Assembly: GCF_002237655.1 (NCBI RefSeq)
Contig: NZ_NOKT01000013.1
Location: forward strand, 124,001 to 188,000
Direction: 5' to 3'
Source: Streptomyces sp. XY006
GTDB taxonomy: Bacteria > Actinomycetota > Actinomycetes > Streptomycetales > Streptomycetaceae
DNA length: 64,000 nucleotides
The translations under genes and the position numbers were made by a program. This document shows positions 25,349-34,155 of the stretch, piece by piece. Numbering within the stretch: position 1 is the stretch's first letter; every line of letters starts with the position of its first letter. Under the pieces are notes generated by a model, which made no database searches, was not told where the DNA came from, and saw only the letters and a list, made by a program, of their open reading frames with translations.

Positions 25349-27157
25349 ATGAGCAACGACGGGGGCGGGACGGACGCCGCCCAGGGCCGGCTGGTCGGCG
25401 GGCGGTACCGGTTGGTGGAGCGCATCGGCTCCGGCGGATCCGGCACCGTCTGGCGGGCCCACGACGAGCTCGGGCAGCGCGAAGTCGCCGTCAGACAGCC
25501 GCGGTTGCCCGGCGCCCCGGAGGACGAGGGACACCGGCGGGCGGCCCACCGGCTCCACCGCGAGGCCCGTGCCGCCGCCCGGGTCGACCATCCCGTCGCC
25601 GTCACCATCCTCGACGTCGTCGTCGAGGCCGAGCGGCCGGAGGAACGCCCGGGACCGCAGGGCCCCGACGAGCTCGACGCGACCGAGATGCTGGACGGAC
25701 TCCCTTGGATCGTCATGGAGTTGGTGCCCGGCGAGTCCCTGCGCGAGACGCTCCGGCGCGGCCCGGTCGAGCCGCGTGAAGCCGCCCGGATCGGTCTCGC
25801 CCTCCTCGGTGCCCTGCGCGCCGCGCACGCCGTGGGCATCGTGCACCGGGACGTGAAGCCGTCCAACGTGCTGCTCGGCCAGGACGGCCGGGTCGTCCTC
25901 ACCGACTTCGGCATCACCTCCGCCCAGGGCGAGGAGCCGCCGCCGGCCGACGAGGAGCACACCGGCCCGCCTCCGGCCCGTGGGGAGCACACCGGCCCGC
26001 CCGCGTTCGTCGCCCCCGAGCGGCGGTCGGGCCGTATCGCCGGGCCCGCGTCCGACCTGTGGTCCCTGGGCGTGCTGCTGTACGCGGCCGTGGAGGGCTC
26101 GCCTCCGTCCCGGCGGGCCACCGTCCCCGAGGACCCGTCCGCCGCGCTCCTCGCCGCCGGGCTGCCCGAGCCGCGGCGGGCCGGACCGCTCGGACCGCTG
26201 ATCGGACGCCTGCTGGCCCCGGACCCCGAACTGCGGCCGGACGCCGAGGAGGTCGCGAAGGAACTGGAGGCGGTGGCGGGACCGGCCGTGGAGGCGACCT
26301 CCTCGCAGAGCGCGACGGGGCACGCGGAACCGTTCCCTCAGGGGCAGACGCCCGCGCGGCGCACAGTGCGCACGGCGGTACGGCAGGAGCCCGGAGAAGC
26401 GATACCCCCAGGGCCACCCGCCCCCGCGCTCCCCGGCCGCCACACCGCACCCCCCGACCGCCACACCGCACCCGCCGGCCGCCACACCCTCCTCCGCCCC
26501 GGCCCCCTGGCCCTGCTCGGCGCGCTGCTCGCCGGTGGTGTGGGGGCGGCCACCCAGTTCGCCCACACCAGCAGCGCCGACACCGGCACCACGGCGACCG
26601 CCGAGACCACCGCGACCGCCGAGACCACCGAACACGCCACGGAAACCGCGCAAACCGCGGAAACCGCCGACCCCCCGCCCACCACGGACGCCTGGACCCC
26701 GCACCCCGCCCCGGACATGGCGGCCGTCCTCCACCTGCCGCGGCACTTCCGTCCCCTCCACCGCACCGGCGACGGCTCCGGCGACGGCGCCGGCGACCGC
26801 ACCGGCGAGCCCCGCACGGTGCTCTACGGCGACGACCGGGGCGGCACGATCCAGGTCAGCCTCCGGTATTGGGACCGGGCCCCGGCCGCCCCGATGCGGC
26901 AGGCCCGGAGGACGGCCGAGGCCGGGGGAGAGGCGCACTACACCCGCACCACCGTCCAGGGCCACGCCTCCGTCCTCGCCGACACCACCTACCGCCGGGG
27001 CGAGCACCCCAGACGTGCCCTGCGGGTCCTGGTCCGCACCGGCGACGACCGCATGTACGAGCTGCGCGTCGACATGGCCGCGGGCACGTCCGAGGAGCCC
27101 GAGGGCACCGCCCTGTTCCGGGGCGCCCGGGACCGGCTCGGGATCGTAAAAGGCTGA
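25349..27157 (+). CDS. Kinase-like membrane protein 6 of the array, ATP-lysine replaced by Arg, 602 aa
   Basis: Closest in layout to kinase 5: glycine loop GSGGSG, catalytic VHRDVKPSN, DFGIT and APERRSG, one transmembrane helix (LALLGALLAGGVGAATQF) and a C-terminal extracytoplasmic domain. The invariant beta-3 lysine is Arg49 (EVAVRQ), encoded by AGA, a codon rarely used in Streptomyces genes. The activation segment is enlarged by a duplicated EHTGPP unit and is rich in Pro/Glu. Activity is therefore doubtful, although HRD and DFG remain. The linker contains TATAETT repeats. It starts 58 bp after kinase 5, so the two are probably co-transcribed and may be a duplication pair. It ends before a hairpin that could terminate the array. 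Confidence 0.88.
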   Translation: MSNDGGGTDAAQGRLVGGRYRLVERIGSGGSGTVWRAHDELGQREVAVRQPRLPGAPEDEGHRRAAHRLHREARAAARVDHPVAVTILDVVVEAERPEERPGPQGPDELDATEMLDGLPWIVMELVPGESLRETLRRGPVEPREAARIGLALLGALRAAHAVGIVHRDVKPSNVLLGQDGRVVLTDFGITSAQGEEPPPADEEHTGPPPARGEHTGPPAFVAPERRSGRIAGPASDLWSLGVLLYAAVEGSPPSRRATVPEDPSAALLAAGLPEPRRAGPLGPLIGRLLAPDPELRPDAEEVAKELEAVAGPAVEATSSQSATGHAEPFPQGQTPARRTVRTAVRQEPGEAIPPGPPAPALPGRHTAPPDRHTAPAGRHTLLRPGPLALLGALLAGGVGAATQFAHTSSADTGTTATAETTATAETTEHATETAQTAETADPPPTTDAWTPHPAPDMAAVLHLPRHFRPLHRTGDGSGDGAGDRTGEPRTVLYGDDRGGTIQVSLRYWDRAPAAPMRQARRTAEAGGEAHYTRTTVQGHASVLADTTYRRGEHPRRALRVLVRTGDDRMYELRVDMAAGTSEEPEGTALFRGARDRLGIVKG

Positions 27158-27178
27158 ACCGTCCCCGCGCCACCGCAC

Positions 27179-27218
27179 AACGCCCTGATCAGGGCGTTCG
27201 TTGCCAGTGGTCACTGGC
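27179..27218 (+). promoter_or_regulatory. Two adjacent inverted repeats between kinase 6 and gabD2
   Basis: AACGCCCTGATCAGGGCGTT (27179-27198) is a perfect 20-bp palindrome that could be a terminator for the kinase array. GCCAGTG-GT-CACTGGC (27203-27218) follows directly and, with so short a centre, looks more like a protein-binding site for the downstream dehydrogenase promoter. Confidence 0.6.
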
Positions 27219-27292
27219 GTCGTGTGTGCAGTCGGTGAAGCCGTATTACCGACGGGTACCCAAAGCCTCCGCCGCGGCATACCCTGCGCCTC

Positions 27293-28930
27293 ATGACGGA
27301 CGCGCAGGCCGTGGAGAAGACGGCAGAGACCGGCACGGCACAGACCGGCACGAACCCCCTCGCCCCCGCCCCGGAGGGCGCCCGCACCGCCGCCGACGTG
27401 GTGACCCCCGAGCTGGTCGCCCAGCTCACCAAGGGCGTGGCCGGCTCCGGGCGGACGGCCAACCACACGCCGTTCACCGGTGAGAAGCTGGCCGACCTCC
27501 CCGAGGCGACGCCCGAGGACGTGGCCGAGGCCTTCCAACTGGCCCGGGCCGCCCAGTCCGTGTGGGAGCGGACGCCCGTGCGGCAGCGCGCCGCCGTCCT
27601 GCTCCGCTTCCACGACCTGCTGCTGGAGCGCCAGGCCGAGGTGCTCGACCTGATCCAGCTGGAGACCGGCAAGGCCCGGCTGCACGCCCACGAGGAGGTC
27701 CAGGCCGTCGCGGTCGCCGCCCGGCACTACGGCCGCAAGGCCCCGGCCTACCTCCGTCCCAAGCGGCACACCGGTGCCGTGCCGACCCTGACGAAGGTCG
27801 TCGAACTGCGCCACGCGCGCGGTGTCGTCGGCCAGATAGCCCCATGGAACTACCCCCTCGAACTCTCCGTCGGCGACGCGCTGCCGGCCTTCGCCGCGGG
27901 CAACGCGGTCGTCATGAAGCCCGACACGGAGACCTGCCTGACCGCACTGTGGGCCCGCGACCTGCTCATCGAGGCCGGCCTGCCCGCCGACGTCTTCCAG
28001 GTCGTCCTCGGCGAGGGCCCGGTCGTCGGCCCCGAGGTCGTCCGCCACGCCGACTACGTCTCCTTCACGGGCTCCACCCGCACCGGCCGCGAGGTCGCCC
28101 AGGGCGCCGCCGCCCGGCTGGTCGGCGTCTCCCTCGAACTCGGCGGCAAGAACGCCATGCTGGTCCTGGAGGACGCCGACATCGAGAAGGCCGCGGCCGG
28201 TGCCGTCCGCGCCTGCTTCTCCTCGGCCGGCCAGCTCTGCATCTCCATCGAGCGCCTCTTCGTCCACGAGTCGGTCGCGGACGCCTTCCTGGAGCGTTTC
28301 GCCGCCCGCACGAAGGCCATGCGCCTCGGCACGTCCCTGGCGTACGGCGCCGACATGGGCTCCCTGGTGGGTGAGCGTCAGCTGGAGACGGTCACGCGGC
28401 ACGTCCAGGAGGCCGTCGCCAAGGGCGCGAAGGTCGTGGCCGGCGGTGTGGCCCGCCCCGACATCGGCCCCTACTTCTTCGAGCCGACGATCCTCGACGG
28501 AGTCGGCACGGACATGTCGGTCTGCGAGGAGGAGACGTTCGGCCCGGTCGTCTCCGTCTACCGCTTCACCGACGAGGACGAGGCGATCGAACGCGCCAAC
28601 GCCACGGCGTACGGCCTCAACTCCTCGGTCTGGACCCGGAACGGCCGCCGCGGCCGGGAGGTCGCCGCCCGCCTGCGCACCGGCACGGTCAACATCAACG
28701 AGGGCTACGCGCCCGCCTACGGCAGCGTCCAGTCCCCCATGGGCGGCATGAAGGACTCGGGCCTCGGCCGCCGCCACGGCTCCGAGGGCATCCTCAAGTA
28801 CACGGAGGCCCAGACGGTCGCCCACCAGCGGGTGCTGCCGATGGCCCCGTCCCTGGGCATGGACGACGAGCAGTACGCCCGGTTCATGAGCCGGAGCCTG
28901 CGCCTGATGAAGGCGTTCCGCTTCCGCTGA
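27293..28930 (+). CDS. gabD2: Succinate-semialdehyde / aldehyde dehydrogenase, 545 aa
   Basis: NAD(P)-dependent aldehyde dehydrogenase fold: nucleotide-binding QIAPWNYPLELS and FTGSTRTGR, general base Glu in LELGGKN, catalytic Cys in FSSAGQLCISIERL, and the C-terminal oligomerisation end GGMKDSGLGRRHG. The wording of the catalytic segment matches the GabD2-type succinic-semialdehyde dehydrogenases of actinobacteria, which feed GABA or 2-oxoglutarate-derived semialdehyde to succinate. Substrate assignment is inference. The N-terminal ~40 residues are Thr/Ala-rich and longer than in GabD. No clear ribosome site precedes ATG 27293. Downstream lies a GMC oxidoreductase after 73 bp, possibly in the same transcript. 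Confidence 0.88.
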   Translation: MTDAQAVEKTAETGTAQTGTNPLAPAPEGARTAADVVTPELVAQLTKGVAGSGRTANHTPFTGEKLADLPEATPEDVAEAFQLARAAQSVWERTPVRQRAAVLLRFHDLLLERQAEVLDLIQLETGKARLHAHEEVQAVAVAARHYGRKAPAYLRPKRHTGAVPTLTKVVELRHARGVVGQIAPWNYPLELSVGDALPAFAAGNAVVMKPDTETCLTALWARDLLIEAGLPADVFQVVLGEGPVVGPEVVRHADYVSFTGSTRTGREVAQGAAARLVGVSLELGGKNAMLVLEDADIEKAAAGAVRACFSSAGQLCISIERLFVHESVADAFLERFAARTKAMRLGTSLAYGADMGSLVGERQLETVTRHVQEAVAKGAKVVAGGVARPDIGPYFFEPTILDGVGTDMSVCEEETFGPVVSVYRFTDEDEAIERANATAYGLNSSVWTRNGRRGREVAARLRTGTVNINEGYAPAYGSVQSPMGGMKDSGLGRRHGSEGILKYTEAQTVAHQRVLPMAPSLGMDDEQYARFMSRSLRLMKAFRFR

Positions 28931-29003
28931 CGCACGAGCGGCGCGGGCGACCGCGCCACTCGATCACCGACGCCCCGCACGCGAGACTCAACGAGGAGAA
29001 CAC

Positions 29004-30788
29004 GTGCCTCAGGACGCATACGACTACGACGTCATCGTGGTCGGCTCCGGCTTCGGCGGCTCCGTGACCGCCCTGCGCCTCACCGAGAAGGGTTACCGCG
29101 TGGGCGTCCTGGAGGCCGGCCGCCGCTTCACCCGCGAGACCCTCCCCAAGAACTCCTGGGACCTGAAGAACTACCTCTGGGCCCCCAAGCTCGGCATGTA
29201 CGGCATCCAGCGCATCCACCTGCTGGGCAACGTCATGGTCCTGGCCGGCGCGGGCGTCGGCGGCGGCTCCCTGAACTACGCCAACACCCTCTACGTCCCG
29301 CCGAAGCCGTTCTTCGAGGACCCCCAGTGGCGTCACATCACCGACTGGCAGGACGAACTCGCGCCCTACTACGACCAGGCCCGCCGCATGCTGGGCGTCC
29401 GCACCAACCCGACCATGACCCCCTCCGACGTGCACCTGAAGGCCGCGGCGGAGCGGATGGGCTGCGGTGACACCTTCCACCTCGCCCCCGTCGGCGTGTT
29501 CTTCGGCGACGGCCGGGACGCCGACGGCTCGGTGGAGGCCAAGCCGGGCCAGGAGGTGCCCGACCCCTACTTCGGCGGGGCGGGCCCGTCCCGCAAGGCC
29601 TGCGCGGAGTGCGGCGAGTGCATGACCGGCTGCCGCCACGGCGCGAAGAACACCCTCAACGAGAACTACCTGCACCTGGCCGAGCGGGCGGGCGCGGTCG
29701 TCCACCCCCTGACCACGGTCGTCTCGGTCACCGACGACTCGCGCGGCGGCTACGCGGTCGCCACCCTGCCCACCGACCGCCGCAGGGCGAAGGGCCGCAC
29801 CTACACGGCCCGCCGGGTCGTCCTCGCCGCCGGCACCTACGGCACGCAGACCCTCCTGCACCGGATGAAGGCCGGCGGTCAGTTGCCGCACCTCTCGGAC
29901 AGGCTGGGTGAGCTGACCCGCACCAACTCCGAGGCCCTGGTCGGCGCCCAGACCGACGACCGGCGCTACCGCAAGGCCCACGGCGCGCCCAAGGCCGACT
30001 TCACCCGCGGCGTGGCCATCACGTCCTCGATCCACCCCGACGCGAACACCCACATCGAGCCGGTCCGCTACGGCAAGGGCTCCAACTCGATGGGCAGCCT
30101 GTCCATCCTCCAGGTCCCCTACGCCGGGCAGAACTCCGGCGCCGCACGGGTCCTGGGCTTCCTCGCGAACGCGGCCCGCCACCCCGTGCTCGTACTGCGC
30201 TCCCTGTCCAACCGCCGCTGGTCGGAGCGGACCATCATCGGCCTGGTGATGCAGTCGCTGGACAACTCCCTGACGACGTACCTGAAACCGTCGGGTGTCG
30301 GCCGCGGCCTGCTCACCGCGCGCCAGGGTCACGGCGCCCCCAACCCCAAGCAGATCAAGGCGGCCACGGAGGGCGCCTCGGCCCTCGCCGCCGAGATCAA
30401 CGGCTTCGCCGGCTCCAACGTCGGCGAGCTGATGGGCACCCCGCTCACCGCCCACTTCCTGGGCGGCTGCCCGATCGGCGACTCGCCCGAGACCGGCGTG
30501 ATCGACCCGTACCACCGCCTCTACGGCCACCCCGGCATCTCCGTCGTGGACGGCGCGGCGGTCTCCGCCAACCTGGGCGTGAACCCCTCCCTGACGATCA
30601 CCGCCCAGGCCGAACGGGCCATGTCGTTCTGGCCCAACAAGGGCGAGCCCGACCCGCGCCCGCGGCAGGGCGCCGCCTACGAGCGGCTCAAGCCGGTCGA
30701 GCCGAAGTCCCCGGCGGTCCCGGCGGAGGCCTTCGGCGCACTGCGGCTGCCGTTCCTGGGGATGCCGGCCGTACCGCCGAAGAAGTAA
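29004..30788 (+). CDS. GMC-family FAD oxidoreductase (cholesterol-oxidase-like), 594 aa
   Basis: The N-terminal FAD-binding motif VVGSGFGGSVTALRLTEKG (residues 12-30) is followed by VLEAGRRF, the GMC signature around GAGVGGGSLNYANTLY and a cysteine-rich stretch CAECGECMTGCRHGAKN. The C-terminal catalytic part contains FLGGCPIG and NLGVNPSLTITAQAE. This layout is shared with cholesterol oxidases and related sterol/alcohol oxidoreductases. No signal peptide is present, so it is intracellular, unlike secreted ChoA/ChoD. AGGAG 7 nt before GTG 29004 supports the start. The substrate is not deducible. It ends before a strong bidirectional terminator. Confidence 0.88.
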   Translation: MPQDAYDYDVIVVGSGFGGSVTALRLTEKGYRVGVLEAGRRFTRETLPKNSWDLKNYLWAPKLGMYGIQRIHLLGNVMVLAGAGVGGGSLNYANTLYVPPKPFFEDPQWRHITDWQDELAPYYDQARRMLGVRTNPTMTPSDVHLKAAAERMGCGDTFHLAPVGVFFGDGRDADGSVEAKPGQEVPDPYFGGAGPSRKACAECGECMTGCRHGAKNTLNENYLHLAERAGAVVHPLTTVVSVTDDSRGGYAVATLPTDRRRAKGRTYTARRVVLAAGTYGTQTLLHRMKAGGQLPHLSDRLGELTRTNSEALVGAQTDDRRYRKAHGAPKADFTRGVAITSSIHPDANTHIEPVRYGKGSNSMGSLSILQVPYAGQNSGAARVLGFLANAARHPVLVLRSLSNRRWSERTIIGLVMQSLDNSLTTYLKPSGVGRGLLTARQGHGAPNPKQIKAATEGASALAAEINGFAGSNVGELMGTPLTAHFLGGCPIGDSPETGVIDPYHRLYGHPGISVVDGAAVSANLGVNPSLTITAQAERAMSFWPNKGEPDPRPRQGAAYERLKPVEPKSPAVPAEAFGALRLPFLGMPAVPPKK

Positions 30789-30829
30789 CCGCTGACCCCG
30801 TCCGGCTGCCGCCGCACCCTCGGCAACGG

Positions 30830-30869
30830 AAGAGGGACCTGCGCCCCCCTCCGAGCGCAGGTCCCTCTT
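30830..30869. terminator. Bidirectional hairpin terminator
   Basis: Perfect 15-bp inverted repeat AAGAGGGACCTGCGC / GCGCAGGTCCCTCTT with a 10-nt loop, placed between the convergent GMC and LAETG genes. The T-rich ends on both strands fit termination in both directions. Confidence 0.93.
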
Positions 30870-30904
30870 CTGCTGTGGTGCGACGGCCCGCGGGCCGCTG
30901 TGGC

Positions 30905-31885
30905 TTACGCCTCGGCGCCGGCCTTGCGGCGACGGACGACGAAGATCGCGCCGGCACCGGCGACGACCGCGGCACCGCCGACCAGGCTGATCATCGGCAG
31001 GGCGGAGCTGGAGCCGGTCTCGGCGAGGCTGCCGGTGACCTCCGGCGTGTTGCCGCTGGGCTTCTCGTCGGTGACGGGCGCCTTGCCGCCTTCCTGCGGC
31101 TTGGTGCCGTCGGTGTCCGTGCCGGCGGAGACGATCTGGAACTTGTACGACACGTCACCGAAGCCGGTGCACTCGGCGTCGTTGTCGCCGTAGATCGTCG
31201 CGCCGAGCGAGAAGCCGGCACCGACCGGGGCGGACTTGCTGACGTTCAGGCGCAGCGGGATGTTGACCTCGTACTCGGGCTGCAGCTCGTCGGTGTAACC
31301 GACGTAACCGACCGCGTAGCCGTCCTCGTTGAGGTCGACCCAGATCTTGTCCTGGGGGTCCCAGGCCTGGAGCTGGACCTGCTTGCTGGAGAACAGCTCC
31401 TCGCCGTTCTTGTCGGGGGAGGCCCCGGCGAAGAAGTCGAGGTCGTTCAGCGTCGAGTCGGAGTTGTTCAGCACGTTCAGCGAGAACTTGTGCCAGCCGC
31501 TGCCCGCCGCGATCTTGCCGGGCAGGCCGGAGATGCTGACGTCGACCTTGGTGTCCTCACAGATCGAGGGCTCGGGGTCCGGGGACTCCGACTCCTCGGG
31601 CTCCGACGTCGAGGGCGACGGGGAGGACTCGGTCGCGGACGCGCTCGGCGAGCTCGACGTCTCGGGAGCGGACTCGCTCACGGACACGCTCGGCGACGGC
31701 GACGTCTCGGGCGTCGTCTCGGTCACCGACGGCGAGGGGGACGTCTCGGGAGCGGACTCGCTCACCGACGCGCTCGGCGTGGGCGTGGTTTCGTCGGTCG
31801 CGTACGCGGCCGGTGCCGCGAGCAGTGCCACCGGGGCTATGACCGCCGTGGCGGCCGCTGCTGCCATGGCGCGGCGAAGCTTCAT
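30905..31885 (-). CDS. Sortase-anchored LAETG surface protein, 326 aa
   Basis: A secretory signal peptide (MKLRRAM then a hydrophobic core to AAYA, residues 1-29) is followed by a Ser/Thr/Pro/Glu linker (about 30-100). A compact domain of about 160 residues follows, with two Cys (SICEDTK and AECTGFG) that could form a disulfide. A second linker leads to the sorting signal: LAETG at 287-291, a hydrophobic helix and RRRKAGAEA. LAxTG motifs are cut by Streptomyces class E sortases, which link the protein to peptidoglycan. The middle domain, with strands such as DVSISGLPGKIAAGSGWHKF, looks like an immunoglobulin-like fold; I do not recognise a specific function. GAGG before ATG 31885. Confidence 0.9.
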   Translation of the reverse strand: MKLRRAMAAAAATAVIAPVALLAAPAAYATDETTPTPSASVSESAPETSPSPSVTETTPETSPSPSVSVSESAPETSSSPSASATESSPSPSTSEPEESESPDPEPSICEDTKVDVSISGLPGKIAAGSGWHKFSLNVLNNSDSTLNDLDFFAGASPDKNGEELFSSKQVQLQAWDPQDKIWVDLNEDGYAVGYVGYTDELQPEYEVNIPLRLNVSKSAPVGAGFSLGATIYGDNDAECTGFGDVSYKFQIVSAGTDTDGTKPQEGGKAPVTDEKPSGNTPEVTGSLAETGSSSALPMISLVGGAAVVAGAGAIFVVRRRKAGAEA

Positions 31886-31997
31886 GAAGACCTCGGAAAG
31901 TCCGGCGTACCGCGGGCTGCGGTACGAACGTTGGGGGAGGCCTCCGCGTGTGGGGCGCGGGAGTGGCCCTTGGTTCGGCAGGTTTGATCAGTGAAAC

Positions 31998-32025
31998 CTG
32001 TGAATGGTTGTGCCGGAGTTCACAG
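31998..32025. promoter_or_regulatory. CTGTGAA/TTCACAG inverted repeat
   Basis: Perfect 7-bp arms (31998-32004 and 32019-32025) around a 14-nt spacer in the divergent region between the LAETG protein and the next membrane protein. Candidate operator; the regulator is unknown. Confidence 0.4.
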
Positions 32026-32099
32026 AATTCTTATGTGGGCTGCGTCACACCAGGAATCTCCTTGTGAAGGCGCTGACCACCCGCTTAGATCTATGGCTC

Positions 32100-33233
32100 G
32101 TGTCTGAAAAGCCGTCCGACGATCAGCCGTCGGCCTCGGAACTCCCCGACGACGTCTGGGAACAGTTCACCCGTGACACCGAGCGGGACATCCGTGCCTC
32201 GGCCCCGAAGGAGCCGTCCGCCCGGGCGCGCATGGTGACCGAGCGCCTGCGCCGGCAGGAGGAACGGGGCGAGCTGCCGCCCGGCTGGCGCACCGGCCCC
32301 GACCCGCTGGGCGCGAACCGGCGCGCGGGGCGGCGCCGGAAGCTGTGGGCCGTGCTCGGGGTGCCGGTCGCCGCCGCCGTCGTGCTGGTGGCCCTGAAGC
32401 CCTCGCTGCTGCCCGGCGACCCCTTCGGCCCGGACGGGCCGGGGGACACCGCCGCCTCCCCGCTGCCCGCCGAGACGGCGGCACCGACCGCGCCGCCCGG
32501 CGGGTCGACGCCGCGGACCCCCACCCTGGACGAGCCGTTCGCCGGCTCCCCGGCCCTGCGCTGGGCCGACGGCGCGGCCGGCATCGTCCCACCCGAGGCC
32601 AAGGCCGTCGGCCCGGTCTCCAAGGAGCGCGTCGCCCAGGCGCTGGAGCTGACCAAGCGGCTGCTGGTGGGCGCCAACCTCGACCCGCGGACGGTGCGCG
32701 GCGCCCGCCCCGAGGCCGCGCTCGCGGTGCTGGACCCGCGGCAGCCGAAGCTGCTCGACGACTTCGACACCGCCCTGCGCTCCCCGAGCGAGCGCAACGA
32801 CCCCCTGACGATGTTCAGCCGGTTCGACCCCGACGAGATACGGCCCGTCGGTGACGTGGTCAAGACGCGCGGGCGCATGACGTTCGAGCAGGGCGCGGGT
32901 GCGGGGGTCGTGGTGCACGCCGACTACACCTTCGTCTACCCGGTCACCCGCGCCGACGGCCGGCCCGAGGTCGCCCGCACCATCGTGCGACGGGTCATCG
33001 ACGTCGAACTGCCCGACCCCACGCGCTACCGGGTCACCCCGGGCCGGCTCAGCGTCAAGAAGTACGACGAGGAGATCGGCAACTCCGCCTGCGACGTCCA
33101 CGACGGCTATCTGCACCCGCGGTTCCCGAGCGACGACCCGGGCCGCGAGCCCACCGGCCCGGCGGTCGACCCCTACGACCGCAGCCGCGGGATCGACGAC
33201 GGCGGCCCCTGCGGGACGGTGACCCGCACCTGA
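32100..33233 (+). CDS. Single-pass membrane protein of unknown function, 377 aa
   Basis: The cytoplasmic N terminus is highly charged (SEKPSDDQPSASELPDDVWEQF, split as acidic then basic helices up to RRAGRRRK). One transmembrane helix (LWAVLGVPVAAAVVLVAL) lies near residues 80-98, then a Pro/Thr linker and a C-terminal extracellular domain of about 230 residues (SKERVAQALELTKRLLVGANLDP ... CDVHDGYLHPRFPS). I do not recognise the domain. The start GTG 32100 has no ribosome site but lies 9 nt after TTAGAT, with TTGTGA 17 bp further upstream, so the transcript may be leaderless. Followed by a strong terminator. Confidence 0.75.
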   Translation: MSEKPSDDQPSASELPDDVWEQFTRDTERDIRASAPKEPSARARMVTERLRRQEERGELPPGWRTGPDPLGANRRAGRRRKLWAVLGVPVAAAVVLVALKPSLLPGDPFGPDGPGDTAASPLPAETAAPTAPPGGSTPRTPTLDEPFAGSPALRWADGAAGIVPPEAKAVGPVSKERVAQALELTKRLLVGANLDPRTVRGARPEAALAVLDPRQPKLLDDFDTALRSPSERNDPLTMFSRFDPDEIRPVGDVVKTRGRMTFEQGAGAGVVVHADYTFVYPVTRADGRPEVARTIVRRVIDVELPDPTRYRVTPGRLSVKKYDEEIGNSACDVHDGYLHPRFPSDDPGREPTGPAVDPYDRSRGIDDGGPCGTVTRT

Positions 33234-33317
33234 CCGTGCGCGGAGGCCGCCGGAACGCGGCGACAGGCCGGAGCGGAGCGAAAGACCGGGACAGGGCGAA
33301 GGCCCGGGACAGAGCGA

Positions 33318-33348
33318 AGGGCCCCGCGGGGTGGAGCCGCGGGGCCCT
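33318..33348 (+). terminator. Hairpin terminator after the membrane protein
   Basis: AGGGCCCCGCGG / CCGCGGGGCCCT, a 12-bp perfect stem with a 7-nt loop, followed by CCTTCTC. It ends the unit at 32100-33233. Confidence 0.88.
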
Positions 33349-33819
33349 CCTTCTCGTCAGCACCGACGTCAGGGCAGCGCCGGTGCCTGGAAGCGGCGCC
33401 GGGGGGTTGCGCCGCTGGTCCGTACCTCTGGCAATGGGGCAATGCGGATGCCTGCGAGGGGACTTGGGGCTGTGTACGCATCGTGCTGGATGGACGCGGC
33501 GCCCGCAACCGTTTGACCCAGCCTTGTGCATTTTTGCAATGTCCGCCGGTCGGCCCCGGGCGTCCCCGGAGCCGACCGTTCTCTTGGGTGACCGGGCTGC
33601 TGTCCCCTGCCGTCCGGTCACTTCCCTGGAGCGAGGTCCCACGACGCACGGCACGATCCGTACGTCTCATCGCCCCAGCGAGCCACGCGTGGTTCTCTCG
33701 GGCCCGCGCCTGGCTGGCACGGACACCGGGACCAACGAGGCCGCCCGGGGGCGGTCACGCGCCGTACGGGTGAGGAGGATGCGTACGTCTGTCCCGCGAA
33801 CGCGGATTCCTCGGGCGGG
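33349..33819. other. 471-bp region with no recognised gene
   Basis: Several frames are open but none has a convincing start with ribosome site or a recognisable product. The A/T-richer stretch at 33513-33541 contains TTGACC and, 16 bp later, TGCAAT, a passable sigma-70 type promoter reading rightwards toward the end of the chorismate mutase gene. A small RNA or antisense transcript is possible but not demonstrated. Confidence 0.4.
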
Positions 33820-34101
33820 TCAGATCCTGCCGCGGCACAGCTCCAGCAGCGTCATCGCGAGCGTCGTGCCCGGCTTGCCCAGGGCCTCCCGGTAGTGGCC
33901 GAGGACCTCCATCTCGCGTGAGAGGTTCACGCGCCGGCCGCCGGAGGAGATCCGCGCCTCCTGGATGACGGCGGAGACGGCCGCCCGTTCCTGGATCAGC
34001 CCGATGATCCGGTCGTCGAGCGCGTCGATCCGCTCGCGGGCGCCGGTGATCACGTCGGCGGCCTCGGCGGTGCGGGCACCGGTCACGTCGGTGGCGGTCA
34101 T
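33820..34101 (-). CDS. Chorismate mutase, short AroQ type, 93 aa
   Basis: Single AroQ (type II) chorismate mutase domain converting chorismate to prephenate, the branch point to phenylalanine and tyrosine. Visible landmarks are RERIDALDDRIIGLIQERAA (residues ~22-41, with the substrate-binding Arg in helix 1), Lys/Arg-rich EARISSGGRRVNLSREMEVL and the end LLELCRGRI. Length 93 fits the stand-alone actinobacterial enzymes, which gain activity in complex with DAHP synthase. AGGAG lies 6 nt before ATG 34101. Upstream on the same strand are a 23-codon aromatic leader ORF and a perfect hairpin, so expression is probably controlled by attenuation. Confidence 0.92.
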   Translation of the reverse strand: MTATDVTGARTAEAADVITGARERIDALDDRIIGLIQERAAVSAVIQEARISSGGRRVNLSREMEVLGHYREALGKPGTTLAMTLLELCRGRI

Positions 34102-34155
34102 GAGGGGCTCCTCGTCGTCAAGGGGTGCCCCGGTCCGGCAAGGCCCCGACGACGG

